From CAZADS01 sp964483985 (GTDB lineage: Bacteria > Pseudomonadota > Alphaproteobacteria > Thalassobaculales > Thalassobaculaceae): 22,033 bases of DNA. The notes below the pieces were generated by a model. That model made no database searches and was not told where the DNA came from. It worked only from the letters and a program-made list of their open reading frames with translations. A program made the translations under genes and the position numbers. Each line of letters starts with the position of its first letter. The first letter of the stretch is position 1. Shown here in pieces: positions 7,459 through 14,901 of the stretch. Where the stretch lies: positions 1-22,033 of the forward strand of contig CAZADS010000007.1 of the NCBI GenBank assembly GCA_964483985.1, in the 5' to 3' direction.

Positions 7459-8450
7459 GCTATCATTTCCTTAGCGTCACTCACCATTGCTGCTGCCCGT
7501 CGCAACAAATCGGACCTTGACGATGATAATAGGGAATTTTCGGATAAAGTACGACGCCATAATTTAGCACCAGGCAAGCCGTGAAATAAGCCCATCATAT
7601 GTCGGGTAATTGATTTTAAAGGGACCCCATCGGCCATTTGTTTTTCACTGTAAGATGTCATTGCTTCCACAACTTCCCATCGATTAGGGACATTACCATC
7701 ATCAAAAAACAACGAATCAAGATTTGCCAATATCCAAGGCCGTCGATAAGCTGCGCGACCCACCATAACCCCATCAACTTTTTCCAAATGCTGTTTGGCT
7801 TCCGCCAACGAATTAATTCCTCCATTAATTATAATTTCCAGGTTAGGTTTCATTTGCTTCATTAGGTACACCAAAGGGTAATTGAGCGGAGGAATATTGC
7901 GGTTTTCTGCCGGACTTAGACCTGCTAATAAAGCTTTTCGGGCATGGATGATGAATGTACCGCACCCAGCATCAGCATTTAGTGAAATAAATTCAGGTAA
8001 AATATTCTCAGGGATTTGTTGGTCCACACCTATACGACATTTGATTGAAATAGGGATTTTCGTTACCTTCGTCATAGCAGCAACACAATTCGCGACTATA
8101 GGGCTTTCTCCCATCAAACATGCACCAAATTGTCCTAATTTCACCCTATCACTCGGACAACCAACGTTTATATTAATCTCGTCATAGCCCCAATCATCAG
8201 CGATCCGCGCACAATCCGCCATTTCAACTGGATCCGAACCACCTATTTGCAACGCCAATGGATGTTCAGATTCATGAAAATCTAATAGACGATTTCTATC
8301 CCCATGCAGTATGGCCCGAGAGGTAATCATTGGAGTGTATAATCGTACATGTCTAGATATAAGTCGGAGGAAATACCGATCATGACGATCCGTCCAATCC
8401 ATCATAGGTGCAACACAAACCAAATGTCGTTTCCCAACCACCTTAATCAA
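7455..8450 (-). CDS. dusA: tRNA-dihydrouridine synthase A
   Basis: A 331-residue FMN-dependent enzyme reducing uridines in the tRNA D-loop (U20/U20a in the DusA type). VAPMMDWTDRHDRYFLRL (13-30) is the TIM-barrel entry typical of DusA, and LALQIGGSDP (66-75) and NVGCPSDRVKLGQFGACLM (95-113) follow with the catalytic Cys98. IKCRIGVD, FIIHARKA, INGGI and DGVMVGRAAYRRPW complete the FMN-binding barrel. Translation is read from TTG 8450, with AAGGA just upstream; a GTG at residue 4 is an alternative. It is first in a two-gene operon with yciB. Confidence 0.95.
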   Translation of the reverse strand: MIKVVGKRHLVCVAPMMDWTDRHDRYFLRLISRHVRLYTPMITSRAILHGDRNRLLDFHESEHPLALQIGGSDPVEMADCARIADDWGYDEININVGCPSDRVKLGQFGACLMGESPIVANCVAAMTKVTKIPISIKCRIGVDQQIPENILPEFISLNADAGCGTFIIHARKALLAGLSPAENRNIPPLNYPLVYLMKQMKPNLEIIINGGINSLAEAKQHLEKVDGVMVGRAAYRRPWILANLDSLFFDDGNVPNRWEVVEAMTSYSEKQMADGVPLKSITRHMMGLFHGLPGAKLWRRTLSENSLLSSSRSDLLRRAAAMVSDAKEMIA

Positions 8451-8520
8451 ATATCCTTTTTAATTTAGAACTAAATGGCCTAAAAGTCTTAGCAGTAGAT
8501 GAATTTGTATGGAGGAGACT

Positions 8521-8838
8521 ATGGCTTTATATGAGCTGCGCGTCTACACAATCGTAGTAGGTAAAATGAATGATGTAGTCAATTTGTACCAAGAAGAAGG
8601 TTGGCCCGCTTTGCAAAAACACGCGGGGAACTTAGTTGGCTATTTCTCCGGCGATATTGGGGCTTTAAATACACTCACGCACCTTTGGAGATTCAACGAT
8701 GATATTGATAGACGCGAACATTGGAAGCGAGTTTATGCCGACGATGAATTTATGAATTTTGCTGCAAAACTGCGTCCATTGCTCGTGGCCCAAGAAAACA
8801 AACTAATGACCAATGCACCATGGGGGCCCAAGCCCTGA
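8521..8838 (+). CDS. NIPSNAP family protein
   Basis: A 105-residue single-domain protein of the NIPSNAP family, a ferredoxin-like dimeric alpha/beta-barrel fold. The characteristic ALYELRVYTI start, the NTLTHLWRFNDDIDRREHW segment (the family's N...WxY.s...R...R) and the LRPLLVAQENKLM end are all visible. ATG 8521 is chosen over ATG 8509 because GGAGG at 8511-8515 is correctly spaced five bases before 8521. Bacterial NIPSNAPs are often near catabolic CoA-dependent genes but their reaction is mostly unknown. The gene stands alone here, divergent from dusA and convergent with the transporter. Confidence 0.88.
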   Translation: MALYELRVYTIVVGKMNDVVNLYQEEGWPALQKHAGNLVGYFSGDIGALNTLTHLWRFNDDIDRREHWKRVYADDEFMNFAAKLRPLLVAQENKLMTNAPWGPKP

Positions 8839-8883
8839 AAATTCAAAGTAGTTGAAGTGCTGCGTTCAAAAAAGATCTATCCC

Positions 8884-10278
8884 TCAATAAAACGAGAATA
8901 ACATTCCTAATACTGAACAAGCTAATAGAGTTCTTATAACGCTCTGATAAAAGCCAAATATCATGGTCGCGGCAAATATTGTCAAACCTATGGTCAACGG
9001 TTCTGCGGTAGTCAGATCAGGAATTGGAAGCGAGAACCCGGCGATGGAGGTTTCTTTGATTTTTCCAAAACTTACGTGTATTCCAAACCAAACTGCCAAG
9101 TTAAGTATGACACCAACCACAGCAGCTGTAATACTAGACAATGCCGCAGTTAAAATAACGTTATTCCGGAGCTGTTCAATATACGGCGCACCTAAAAAGA
9201 TCCACAAAAAACAGGGAGTAAAAGTGACCCAAATTGTTAGGGATGCGCCCAGAATTCCAGAAACTACTGGGTTGTCTAAATTTGACTGACTGTAAGCCCC
9301 CAAAAATCCAACAAATTGCGTAACCAAAATCAGAGGTCCAGGCGTAGTTTCAGCTAATCCCAATCCATCCAGCATTTGATTTGGGGAAAGCCATCCATAT
9401 AAATCAACTGCTTGCTGCGCCATATATGCCAATACGGCGTAAGCACCACCAAATGAAACAACAGCCAACTTACTAAAAAAAAGAGATTGCTGAGCGAAAA
9501 CATCCTTCGGACCCATAAATATAAACAAAATAGCAATCGGAAAAATCCAGAGGAAAACCAAAATAAACAAGAATTTTAACGCCCGCTTAATATTTGGCTT
9601 GGTATGGTTTAGCAGTCCTATTGCAGACATTTTATCAATGAGACAAGGGTTTGTAATATTAACACTCGTTTGGTTAGCATCAGGTAGAAATAAATCCGGT
9701 AGTAATACCCGAGCGACTATCCCAATAATCGCAGCGCCAATTATTATAAAAGGAAAAGGGATAGAAAATCCAAAAATCGCAACGAAAGCTAATGATGCAA
9801 TTGCTATCATCAGGGGAGATTTTAACGAGCGTTTTCCTATTCGTATTACGGCCTCAAGGACAACGACTAGTACAGCTGCTTTTATCCCGGTAAACGCAGC
9901 TATCAAAATCGGGGCATCAGCATAAATAACGTAGGCCATGCTCAACCCAAGCATCACTAATGCTCCGGGAAATATAAACAACAATCCCGCAGTTAACCCC
10001 CCTAGAGTTCGATGCATCAACCAACCTATATAAGTTGCAAGTTGCTGAGCCTCAGGTCCAGGCAAGAGCATACAATAGTTAAGCGCATGGAGAAAACGAG
10101 CATCGTCTATCCATTTTAATTCTTCCACTATAACGCGATGCATCAAAGCTATTTGACCAGCTGGACCGCCAAAGCTAAAGACGCCAATTTTCAGCCAAAC
10201 CCAAAAAGCGTCACCTATACTGGGGATTTCTATATGATCTCGCTTATTGTCTATCCTATTTGGATCTATTCGTGTCAT
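8884..10278 (-). CDS. chrA: Chromate transporter (CHR) family protein, two-domain ChrA-like
   Basis: A 464-residue membrane protein with two homologous CHR domains, the long-chain arrangement of ChrA, which extrudes chromate using proton motive force. The N-half carries FSFGGPAGQIALMHR (34-48) and the LPGPEAQQLATYIGWL motif. The C-half carries VSFGGAYAVLAYMAQQAVDLYGWL and ETTPGPLILVTQFVGFLGAY. Paired FGG and PGP motifs in each half are diagnostic. The start ATG 10278 puts about 25 hydrophilic residues before the first helix. Whether chromate is the physiological substrate is uncertain because some CHR proteins may move other oxyanions. The gene is divergent from the GT-like gene across a 262-bp region. 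Confidence 0.9.
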   Translation of the reverse strand: MTRIDPNRIDNKRDHIEIPSIGDAFWVWLKIGVFSFGGPAGQIALMHRVIVEELKWIDDARFLHALNYCMLLPGPEAQQLATYIGWLMHRTLGGLTAGLLFIFPGALVMLGLSMAYVIYADAPILIAAFTGIKAAVLVVVLEAVIRIGKRSLKSPLMIAIASLAFVAIFGFSIPFPFIIIGAAIIGIVARVLLPDLFLPDANQTSVNITNPCLIDKMSAIGLLNHTKPNIKRALKFLFILVFLWIFPIAILFIFMGPKDVFAQQSLFFSKLAVVSFGGAYAVLAYMAQQAVDLYGWLSPNQMLDGLGLAETTPGPLILVTQFVGFLGAYSQSNLDNPVVSGILGASLTIWVTFTPCFLWIFLGAPYIEQLRNNVILTAALSSITAAVVGVILNLAVWFGIHVSFGKIKETSIAGFSLPIPDLTTAEPLTIGLTIFAATMIFGFYQSVIRTLLACSVLGMLFSFY

Positions 10279-10540
10279 GTCACATAAATTTTGTTTGATA
10301 AAACAGAACTTTCAGTTTGTTTTCTAATCCCAGTTAAAATCATGCCTAAGAGCGCTTTCACATGAAGTCCTTCTTGTTATTTGCAAACAATTTCCAAAAC
10401 CCTAACAATCTGTTTTAACATTTTCCAAACTACCAAAAAAAGCTCCCAACTGGTGAACCAATATCGAAATAGCAAGCATTTCCAAAACCGACTATAACTA
10501 TTTTGAAATCAGACCCTTTCGCACAAACAAAGAAATTACA
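10279..10540. other. Divergent intergenic region with three TTTCCAAA-type repeats
   Basis: No gene is seen between the two divergent starts. The sequence ATTTCCAAAACC occurs exactly twice (10390-10401 and 10478-10489), with a close variant ATTTTCCAAAC at 10420-10430, all in the same orientation. Their TTTCC cores are spaced 31 and 57 bases apart. This could be a set of regulator sites for the GT-like gene and/or the transporter; A-rich composition makes chance copies possible. Confidence 0.35.
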
Positions 10541-11323
10541 ATGACAACGGTCGTTATCCAATCTTTTCATCCTTTGCCTTGGCCAAAACCTATAACCAGC
10601 TGTATTAACAGTGTGAAACAGTGGTCACAAATGAACGGATACCGTTATATCTTTACGGGGGATGAGATAGCCGATCTTTTGCCCGTTGAATATAGGAAAA
10701 AGTGCTTCGGGCGTTGGCCTATGATGACCGACCTAGCCCGACTATTACTTGCCAAGAAATATCTGATCGAGGGTGCTAGTAAGGTAGTATGGGTAGATGC
10801 GGACGTCCTTATTTTTGCACCTACCCTATTTTCCTTAGGAAATTTCAATGGTCTAGCCGTTGGTCGGGAAATCTGGGTGAGTTCGGCTGGTACAAACAAA
10901 TGGAAGAAACGCCGTCACGTTCATAATGCGGTTTTAGCATTTTTGCCAGAAACACCGGCTTTGGACTTCTTAATCTACGCTACGACTCGAATAGGAGAAA
11001 GGATAAATCAACCAGCCAGCCCGCAATTGACAGGCCCTAAGTTACTCTCGACCCTGCATAATTTAGTTGAATTTCCTGTGTTAGAAGGAGCTGGAATGCT
11101 TAGTCCCTGGGTTATGGCTGATTTAATAAATGGTGGCGGACCGGCCCTAGCACTTCATCTAGCATCAATCGAAAAACCAATGACCTCGGTAAACCTTTGC
11201 CATTCAATGATAGGTCAAACCATAAATGGCAATCGCTTCGATCATAACTTCTTAATGCTTGTGGTAGGGGTACTTAAAAATAAATTTCGATTGAAAGGAC
11301 TTATGCCAACATTGCGAAAATAA
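10541..11323 (+). CDS. Putative GT-A-fold glycosyltransferase-like protein
   Basis: A 260-residue soluble protein with no signal peptide or clear membrane helix. VVIQSFHPLP opens a Rossmann-like strand (3-12), RWPMMTDLARLLLAKKYL (59-75) resembles the conserved helix before the active site of sugar-nucleotide transferases, and KVVWVDADVLIF (81-92) has Asp86-Ala-Asp88, the DxD metal/nucleotide-binding motif on a beta strand. A NAVLAFLP segment and a late AGMLSPWVMADLINGGG stretch fit the acceptor half. It is shorter than most glycosyltransferases, and no other glycan genes lie nearby, so the role is open. The start ATG 10541 has a weak Shine-Dalgarno. The 3' end faces the terminator hairpin at 11346-11368. 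Confidence 0.6.
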   Translation: MTTVVIQSFHPLPWPKPITSCINSVKQWSQMNGYRYIFTGDEIADLLPVEYRKKCFGRWPMMTDLARLLLAKKYLIEGASKVVWVDADVLIFAPTLFSLGNFNGLAVGREIWVSSAGTNKWKKRRHVHNAVLAFLPETPALDFLIYATTRIGERINQPASPQLTGPKLLSTLHNLVEFPVLEGAGMLSPWVMADLINGGGPALALHLASIEKPMTSVNLCHSMIGQTINGNRFDHNFLMLVVGVLKNKFRLKGLMPTLRK

Positions 11324-11345
11324 TTAAAAACAACTGATGTACTAA

Positions 11346-11368
11346 AGAAGGCCCCGTTGGGGCCTTCT
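11346..11368 (-). terminator. Perfect 10-bp GC-rich terminator hairpin
   Basis: AGAAGGCCCC (11346-11355) pairs perfectly with GGGGCCTTCT (11359-11368) around a three-base loop. Read on minus the stem runs into TTTAGT, a short U-tract, as expected for an intrinsic terminator of the small minus-strand unit. On plus it starts 22 bp after the GT-like stop and may also help end that transcript, though no U-tract follows on that side. Confidence 0.75.
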
Positions 11369-11375
11369 CGTGAGC

Positions 11376-11411
11376 GGGCCTGTGATGCGGCCCCCGATCA
11401 AATAAGATCGG
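11376..11411 (-). ncRNA. Two further hairpins after the 26-codon ORF
   Basis: On the minus-strand transcript, CCGATC/GATCGG (11406-11411 with 11394-11399, six-base loop) begins nine bases after the ORF stop codon. GGGCC/GGCCC (11389-11393 with 11376-11380, eight-base loop) follows almost directly. With the terminator they give three stacked stem-loops in about 65 bases, an RNA-like organisation in a patch far richer in GC than its flanks. I do not recognise an RNA family, so it is described as a structured 3' region only. Confidence 0.5.
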
Positions 11412-11420
11412 TGTGTTCGG

Positions 11421-11501
11421 TTAAGCTGACGCCGAAGGCTGCTCCGTTGCCGCTGCAAGAACACTGAACTGGCACCAACGTACCCTTTTCTCACTCGACA
11501 T
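11421..11501 (-). CDS. 26-residue small ORF with very strong Shine-Dalgarno
   Basis: ATG at 11501-11499 is preceded, at six-base spacing, by AAAGGAGGT (11516-11508), close to a full complement of the 16S rRNA tail and the best ribosome site seen in the window. The product begins MSSEKRVRWCQFSVLAAAT and ends EQPSASA before a TAA at 11423-11421. It has a basic N-terminus, a short hydrophobic middle and a small-residue C-terminus, and is too short for a stable domain. A candidate promoter lies just upstream and hairpins plus a terminator just downstream, so it reads as a complete small mRNA. The nearest downstream genes on this strand are about 1 kb away and separated by the terminator, so it is not an attenuator for a following gene. 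Function unknown. A longer minus frame over the same place (11342-11536) is taken as a shadow because it lacks this start signal. Confidence 0.6.
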   Translation of the reverse strand: MSSEKRVRWCQFSVLAAATEQPSASA

Positions 11502-11536
11502 TGGACCACCTCCTTTCGATTGTTTCTGATATTCAA

Positions 11537-11564
11537 AAGATACCACTACTTTAAAACAAATCAA
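11537..11564 (-). promoter_or_regulatory. Candidate extended -10 promoter for the small minus-strand unit
   Basis: On minus, TTGATT (11564-11559) and TATCTT (11542-11537) are 16 bases apart, each matching four of six consensus bases, and TGG directly before the -10 gives an extended -10 element. Transcription would start near 11530, leaving a leader of about 30 bases before the ATG at 11501. This is inferred from spacing and consensus only. Confidence 0.45.
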
Positions 11565-11691
11565 AACAAGATATTGAGTTTAGCGAAAATGTACCGTCTA
11601 TTTACATTTCTTTATCCAAATCAAATTCAGATCGTTTTTTGTGCAGTAACATTTTCTTCATTCGTTCTATCATTATGTTATTTATCATCTC

Positions 11692-13158
11692 ATGAACCCA
11701 CAAGTTTCAAAAATGCCTGAAATCATTCTGATCAAAAATGCCTCTTGGATAGTAGCTTGGGATCCCCAAAGTCAATGCCATATATATCTGCATGACGGAG
11801 ACATAGCGTTTAAAAATGGCGTGATCATTTATGTCGGTAAGAATTTCATAGGCACCCCTGAAAAAGAAATTGATGGAAGTAATTTGCTTGTTATACCTGG
11901 ATTGATAAATATCCATAGCCATCCATCCACAGAACCTCTTCGCAAAGGTATCACCGACGAAATTCGTAGTCCTGGGTTTTTCCATTCATCCTTGTACGAA
12001 TTTTTAACAATTTTTAATAACGACCCTGAAGGTTTTAAGGCTAGCGCCCAGGTTGCTATGTGTGAGTTATTACTTTCTGGCGTCACAACAATTGTTGACA
12101 TTTCAACACCTTTTGAAAATTGGCTTAATATTCTCTCGGCGTCGGGCCTCCGTGCTTATGCAGCGCCCAGTTTCAAAGACGCGCGCTGGTACACGAAGAA
12201 CGGACATGAATTATTATACGAATGGGACACTAAAATTGGACGAGATGGATTTGAAACGGCCCAGCGCATCATAAATCAAGCGAACCAGCATCCGTGTAAC
12301 CGCCTGGCGGGAATGGTCTGCCCATCCCAAGTTGATACCTGTTCCCCTAGCTTACTGCGGGATTCGTATGATTACGCGGGAGAGCACAAACTACCATGGC
12401 AAATACACGCCGCACAATCAGTTACCGAATTCCAAGAAATCACCCGCCGCCATGGCAAGACGCCAATACAGTGGATGGACCAAATTGGTGTCTTGGGCAA
12501 GCAAACAATAATTGGCCATGCAATTTTTCTGGACCATCATCCCTGGTTGCATTGGACTTCGAAGGAGGATCTTGGTCTTTTGTCTAAATCTCAAGTCTCT
12601 GTAGCGCATTGCCCAACGGTGTTCATGAGGCGCGGGATATCTTTAAGAACATTTGGAAGTTATTTAAAAGCGGGCGTAAACATGGGGATAGGAACAGACA
12701 CTTATCCCCACAATATTTTAGAAGAAATGCGGAATACCGGTACCATCGCTAGAAATACCGCTGAGAACGTCGACGATCTTAATACTTCTGATGTATTTAA
12801 TGCAGCAACCATTGGCGGAGCCAAAGCATTACAACGAGATGATATCGGCAAGATCACTCCAGGGGCCAAAGCCGACCTCGTACTAGTCGACCTAAAAGCT
12901 CCTTCCATGATCCCCGCCCGAGAGCCAATTAGATCGTTGATTTTTGTAGCGGGTGAACGTGCGGTTCGAGACGTCTATGTTGATGGGCTACAAGTAGTAG
13001 CGGATGGCACCGTACTGACTATTAACATGGCTGATTCATTAGAAATGCTGCAAGAAGCGCAATTGCGGTCGATGAAGTATATCCCTCAACTAGACTGGGC
13101 CGGACGTTCAGCCGACGAATTATCCCCTTTAGTTTTTTCCATACGAGATAACATATAG
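11692..13158 (+). CDS. Amidohydrolase, Atz/Trz (MTA/SAH deaminase-like) family
   Basis: A 488-residue metal-dependent hydrolase of the amidohydrolase superfamily, subgroup of chlorohydrolases and cytosine/S-adenosylhomocysteine-type deaminases. Metal ligands are visible: His75 and His77 in LINIHSHPS, His239 in WQIHAAQ, His276 in IIGHAIFL, and Asp336 in GIGTDTYPHN. A small beta-sandwich is split between the N-terminus (about 1-68) and the C-terminus, where PGAKADLVLVDL and RDVYVDGLQVVADG are typical. GVTTIVDIS (130-138) is another family mark. ATG 11692 is used; ATG 11713 (MPEIILIKNASW) would give a more typical N-terminus, and neither has a strong Shine-Dalgarno. It is the first gene of a tight four-gene operon. 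It would hydrolyse a C-N (or C-halogen) bond on a ring or amidine; substrate unknown. Confidence 0.88.
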   Translation: MNPQVSKMPEIILIKNASWIVAWDPQSQCHIYLHDGDIAFKNGVIIYVGKNFIGTPEKEIDGSNLLVIPGLINIHSHPSTEPLRKGITDEIRSPGFFHSSLYEFLTIFNNDPEGFKASAQVAMCELLLSGVTTIVDISTPFENWLNILSASGLRAYAAPSFKDARWYTKNGHELLYEWDTKIGRDGFETAQRIINQANQHPCNRLAGMVCPSQVDTCSPSLLRDSYDYAGEHKLPWQIHAAQSVTEFQEITRRHGKTPIQWMDQIGVLGKQTIIGHAIFLDHHPWLHWTSKEDLGLLSKSQVSVAHCPTVFMRRGISLRTFGSYLKAGVNMGIGTDTYPHNILEEMRNTGTIARNTAENVDDLNTSDVFNAATIGGAKALQRDDIGKITPGAKADLVLVDLKAPSMIPAREPIRSLIFVAGERAVRDVYVDGLQVVADGTVLTINMADSLEMLQEAQLRSMKYIPQLDWAGRSADELSPLVFSIRDNI

Positions 13159-13178
13159 TTAAAAAAAGAGGTACAGTT

Positions 13179-14045
13179 ATGACTCCTATAAAAAATCTAT
13201 TCAAAACTGGAAAACTGGTCACTGCGCCAGGAATTTTCGATGGTATATCAGCTAGAATGGCGGACCCGTTCAACTTTGAAATGCTATATATGACGGGGTA
13301 TGGCACGGTAGCCTCACATCTTGGCATGCCCGATGCGGGAATTGCTAGTTATACCGATATGGTTGGTCGAGTTCAGATGATAGCTAATGTGTTAACCACG
13401 CCGTTTATTGCTGATGGAGATACTGGGTATGGAGGCCTTTTAAATGTCCAACACACAGTCCGAGGATATGAAGCAGCGGGTGCAGCCGGAATTCAAATCG
13501 AAGACCAAGAGTTCCCCAAAAAATGCGGGCACACACCGGGAAGGCGCGTAATACCCATTGAAGACATGATACAAAAGATCCAAGTTGCTGCAGAAACGCG
13601 TGATTCTTCCGAGTTTTTAATCGTAGCCCGAACAGATGCAAGAACCAACTATGGATTAGATGAAGCACTAAAACGAGGAGAAGCGTTTGCAAAGGCTGGG
13701 GCCGATATATTGTTTATTGAATCTCCTGAAAGCGTGGACGAAATGAAGCGAATATGTTCAAACTTTGATATACCATTATTAATAAACGTCGTTGATGGCG
13801 GCAGTACGCCAATACTGTCCAAACAGGATTATATAGACCTTGGCTATCAAATTGCTATTTTCCCCGGAACTGGCTTTATGGCAGCTGCGCAAGCCTTGCA
13901 TTCGGTGTATGATACACTTAAAGAAACCGGTTCTTCATTAGAGGTAACAGTACCGCTTCGCGATTTTATGACTCTTTCCAAGGAATTAGGATTCCAAGCG
14001 GTTTGGGATTTTGATCGTGCCCACCAGAGTTCTGCCGCACAATAG
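13179..14045 (+). CDS. Isocitrate lyase/PEP mutase superfamily lyase
   Basis: A 288-residue TIM-barrel enzyme of the ICL/PEPM superfamily, near the size of methylisocitrate lyase and carboxyphosphonoenolpyruvate mutase-like proteins. It carries APGIFDGISARMAD (16-29), the metal-binding IADGDTGYGG (77-86), IEDQEFPKKCGHTPGRRV (107-124) with Cys116 in the KKCGH motif marking C-C lyases, VARTDAR (149-155) and FIESPE. A catalytic Cys favours cleavage of a 2-methylisocitrate-like or 2,3-dialkylmalate-like substrate over phosphonate mutase chemistry. GAGG upstream is well spaced to ATG 13179, 20 bp after the amidohydrolase stop. Its place in the operon suggests it splits a carboxylate intermediate made upstream. 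The exact substrate is not readable. Confidence 0.9.
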   Translation: MTPIKNLFKTGKLVTAPGIFDGISARMADPFNFEMLYMTGYGTVASHLGMPDAGIASYTDMVGRVQMIANVLTTPFIADGDTGYGGLLNVQHTVRGYEAAGAAGIQIEDQEFPKKCGHTPGRRVIPIEDMIQKIQVAAETRDSSEFLIVARTDARTNYGLDEALKRGEAFAKAGADILFIESPESVDEMKRICSNFDIPLLINVVDGGSTPILSKQDYIDLGYQIAIFPGTGFMAAAQALHSVYDTLKETGSSLEVTVPLRDFMTLSKELGFQAVWDFDRAHQSSAAQ

Positions 14046-14083
14046 GATATTTTCTTGGAACTTTTCAGAAAAGGGAGTTAAAA

Positions 14084-14893
14084 GTGGCGGGCTATATAGA
14101 AACTTATAGGGGAGACGTAGCGCCAGGAGAAATTGATGCCACTGAGCATTTCACTGTAGCTTATTATTACGAGAAATTCGAAGAAGCTACTTGGCGTTTC
14201 CTCCACCAAAATAGTATAGACCCCGCTTCCTTTCGAACCATTGAGGCAGTGACACACTATAAAGCAGAACTCCGCAATAGAGATATTTATCGAATTGAGA
14301 CCGCAACCATCAAGAGCGGGAAACTACCTGTGATTGGGCATAAGCTCTTCAACCATGAAACTGGCCTCCTTTGCACAACTATGCAACAAACATTAGACGG
14401 AGTAGTACTTTCAGAACCTGAAATTGAATGGGACGGTGATGTTAAGCAGTTTCGCTCTATTCCTGACGATTCGAAAGTATGGATCCCCTCGTTGCGCAAT
14501 ATTGCAAGACCAGATGAAATGGACTGGGCAGGTAATCTTTCACTTGCAGGTTATATTCACCGGTTTTCCACGGCTAATTGTTTTATCCTTTCGGCAATGG
14601 GAATCACGCCAACGTACCTGACCAACAAGCGAATTGGAATGTCCACATTCGAATTTCAACTGGTTTTCCACGAGCAAGCCAAAGCCGGCGACATGATTGA
14701 TATCGAGAGTTGTATTGCTCATATAGGAGGTTCATCGCTGCGCTTTTATCATAGAATGCGCAATGCCAAATCTGGAGTCTATATTGCCGGTTTAAGTCAG
14801 TTTGGAGTTCATTTAGACCTTGACGCAAGAAGACCATCCAGAATTCCAGAAGAATTTCGAATACAGGCTCACACCCTCAACCAAAAACAATAG
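14084..14893 (+). CDS. Tandem hot-dog thioesterase family protein
   Basis: A 269-residue protein with two hot-dog modules, likely an acyl-CoA or acyl-ACP thioesterase. Module one (about 5-120) has GEIDATEHFTVAYYYEKFEEATW, a version of the 4HBT signature D.D..GH.....Y..yfe.a. Module two (about 140-260) has RPDEMDWAGNLSLAGYIHRFSTA, the equivalent segment of the tandem type, and ends with GVYIAGLSQFGVHLDLDARRP. The start is GTG 14084, supported by GGGAG ten or so bases upstream; no in-frame ATG fits the domain start. It lies 38 bp after the lyase and 8 bp before the dehydrogenase. In this operon it probably releases a CoA-bound acid or traps a CoA product. Confidence 0.82.
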   Translation: MAGYIETYRGDVAPGEIDATEHFTVAYYYEKFEEATWRFLHQNSIDPASFRTIEAVTHYKAELRNRDIYRIETATIKSGKLPVIGHKLFNHETGLLCTTMQQTLDGVVLSEPEIEWDGDVKQFRSIPDDSKVWIPSLRNIARPDEMDWAGNLSLAGYIHRFSTANCFILSAMGITPTYLTNKRIGMSTFEFQLVFHEQAKAGDMIDIESCIAHIGGSSLRFYHRMRNAKSGVYIAGLSQFGVHLDLDARRPSRIPEEFRIQAHTLNQKQ

Positions 14894-14901
14894 AGAACGT
14901 A

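Noticed and set aside
8963..9925. Plus-strand open frames of about 108 codons opposite the chromate-family transporter
   Set aside because: Antisense shadows of a clearly coding membrane protein, with no start signals.
11342..11536. 64-codon minus-strand open frame overlapping the small GC-rich unit
   Set aside because: It is in a different frame from the ATG that has the strong Shine-Dalgarno, has no ribosome site of its own, and runs through the hairpins and terminator; taken as a shadow.
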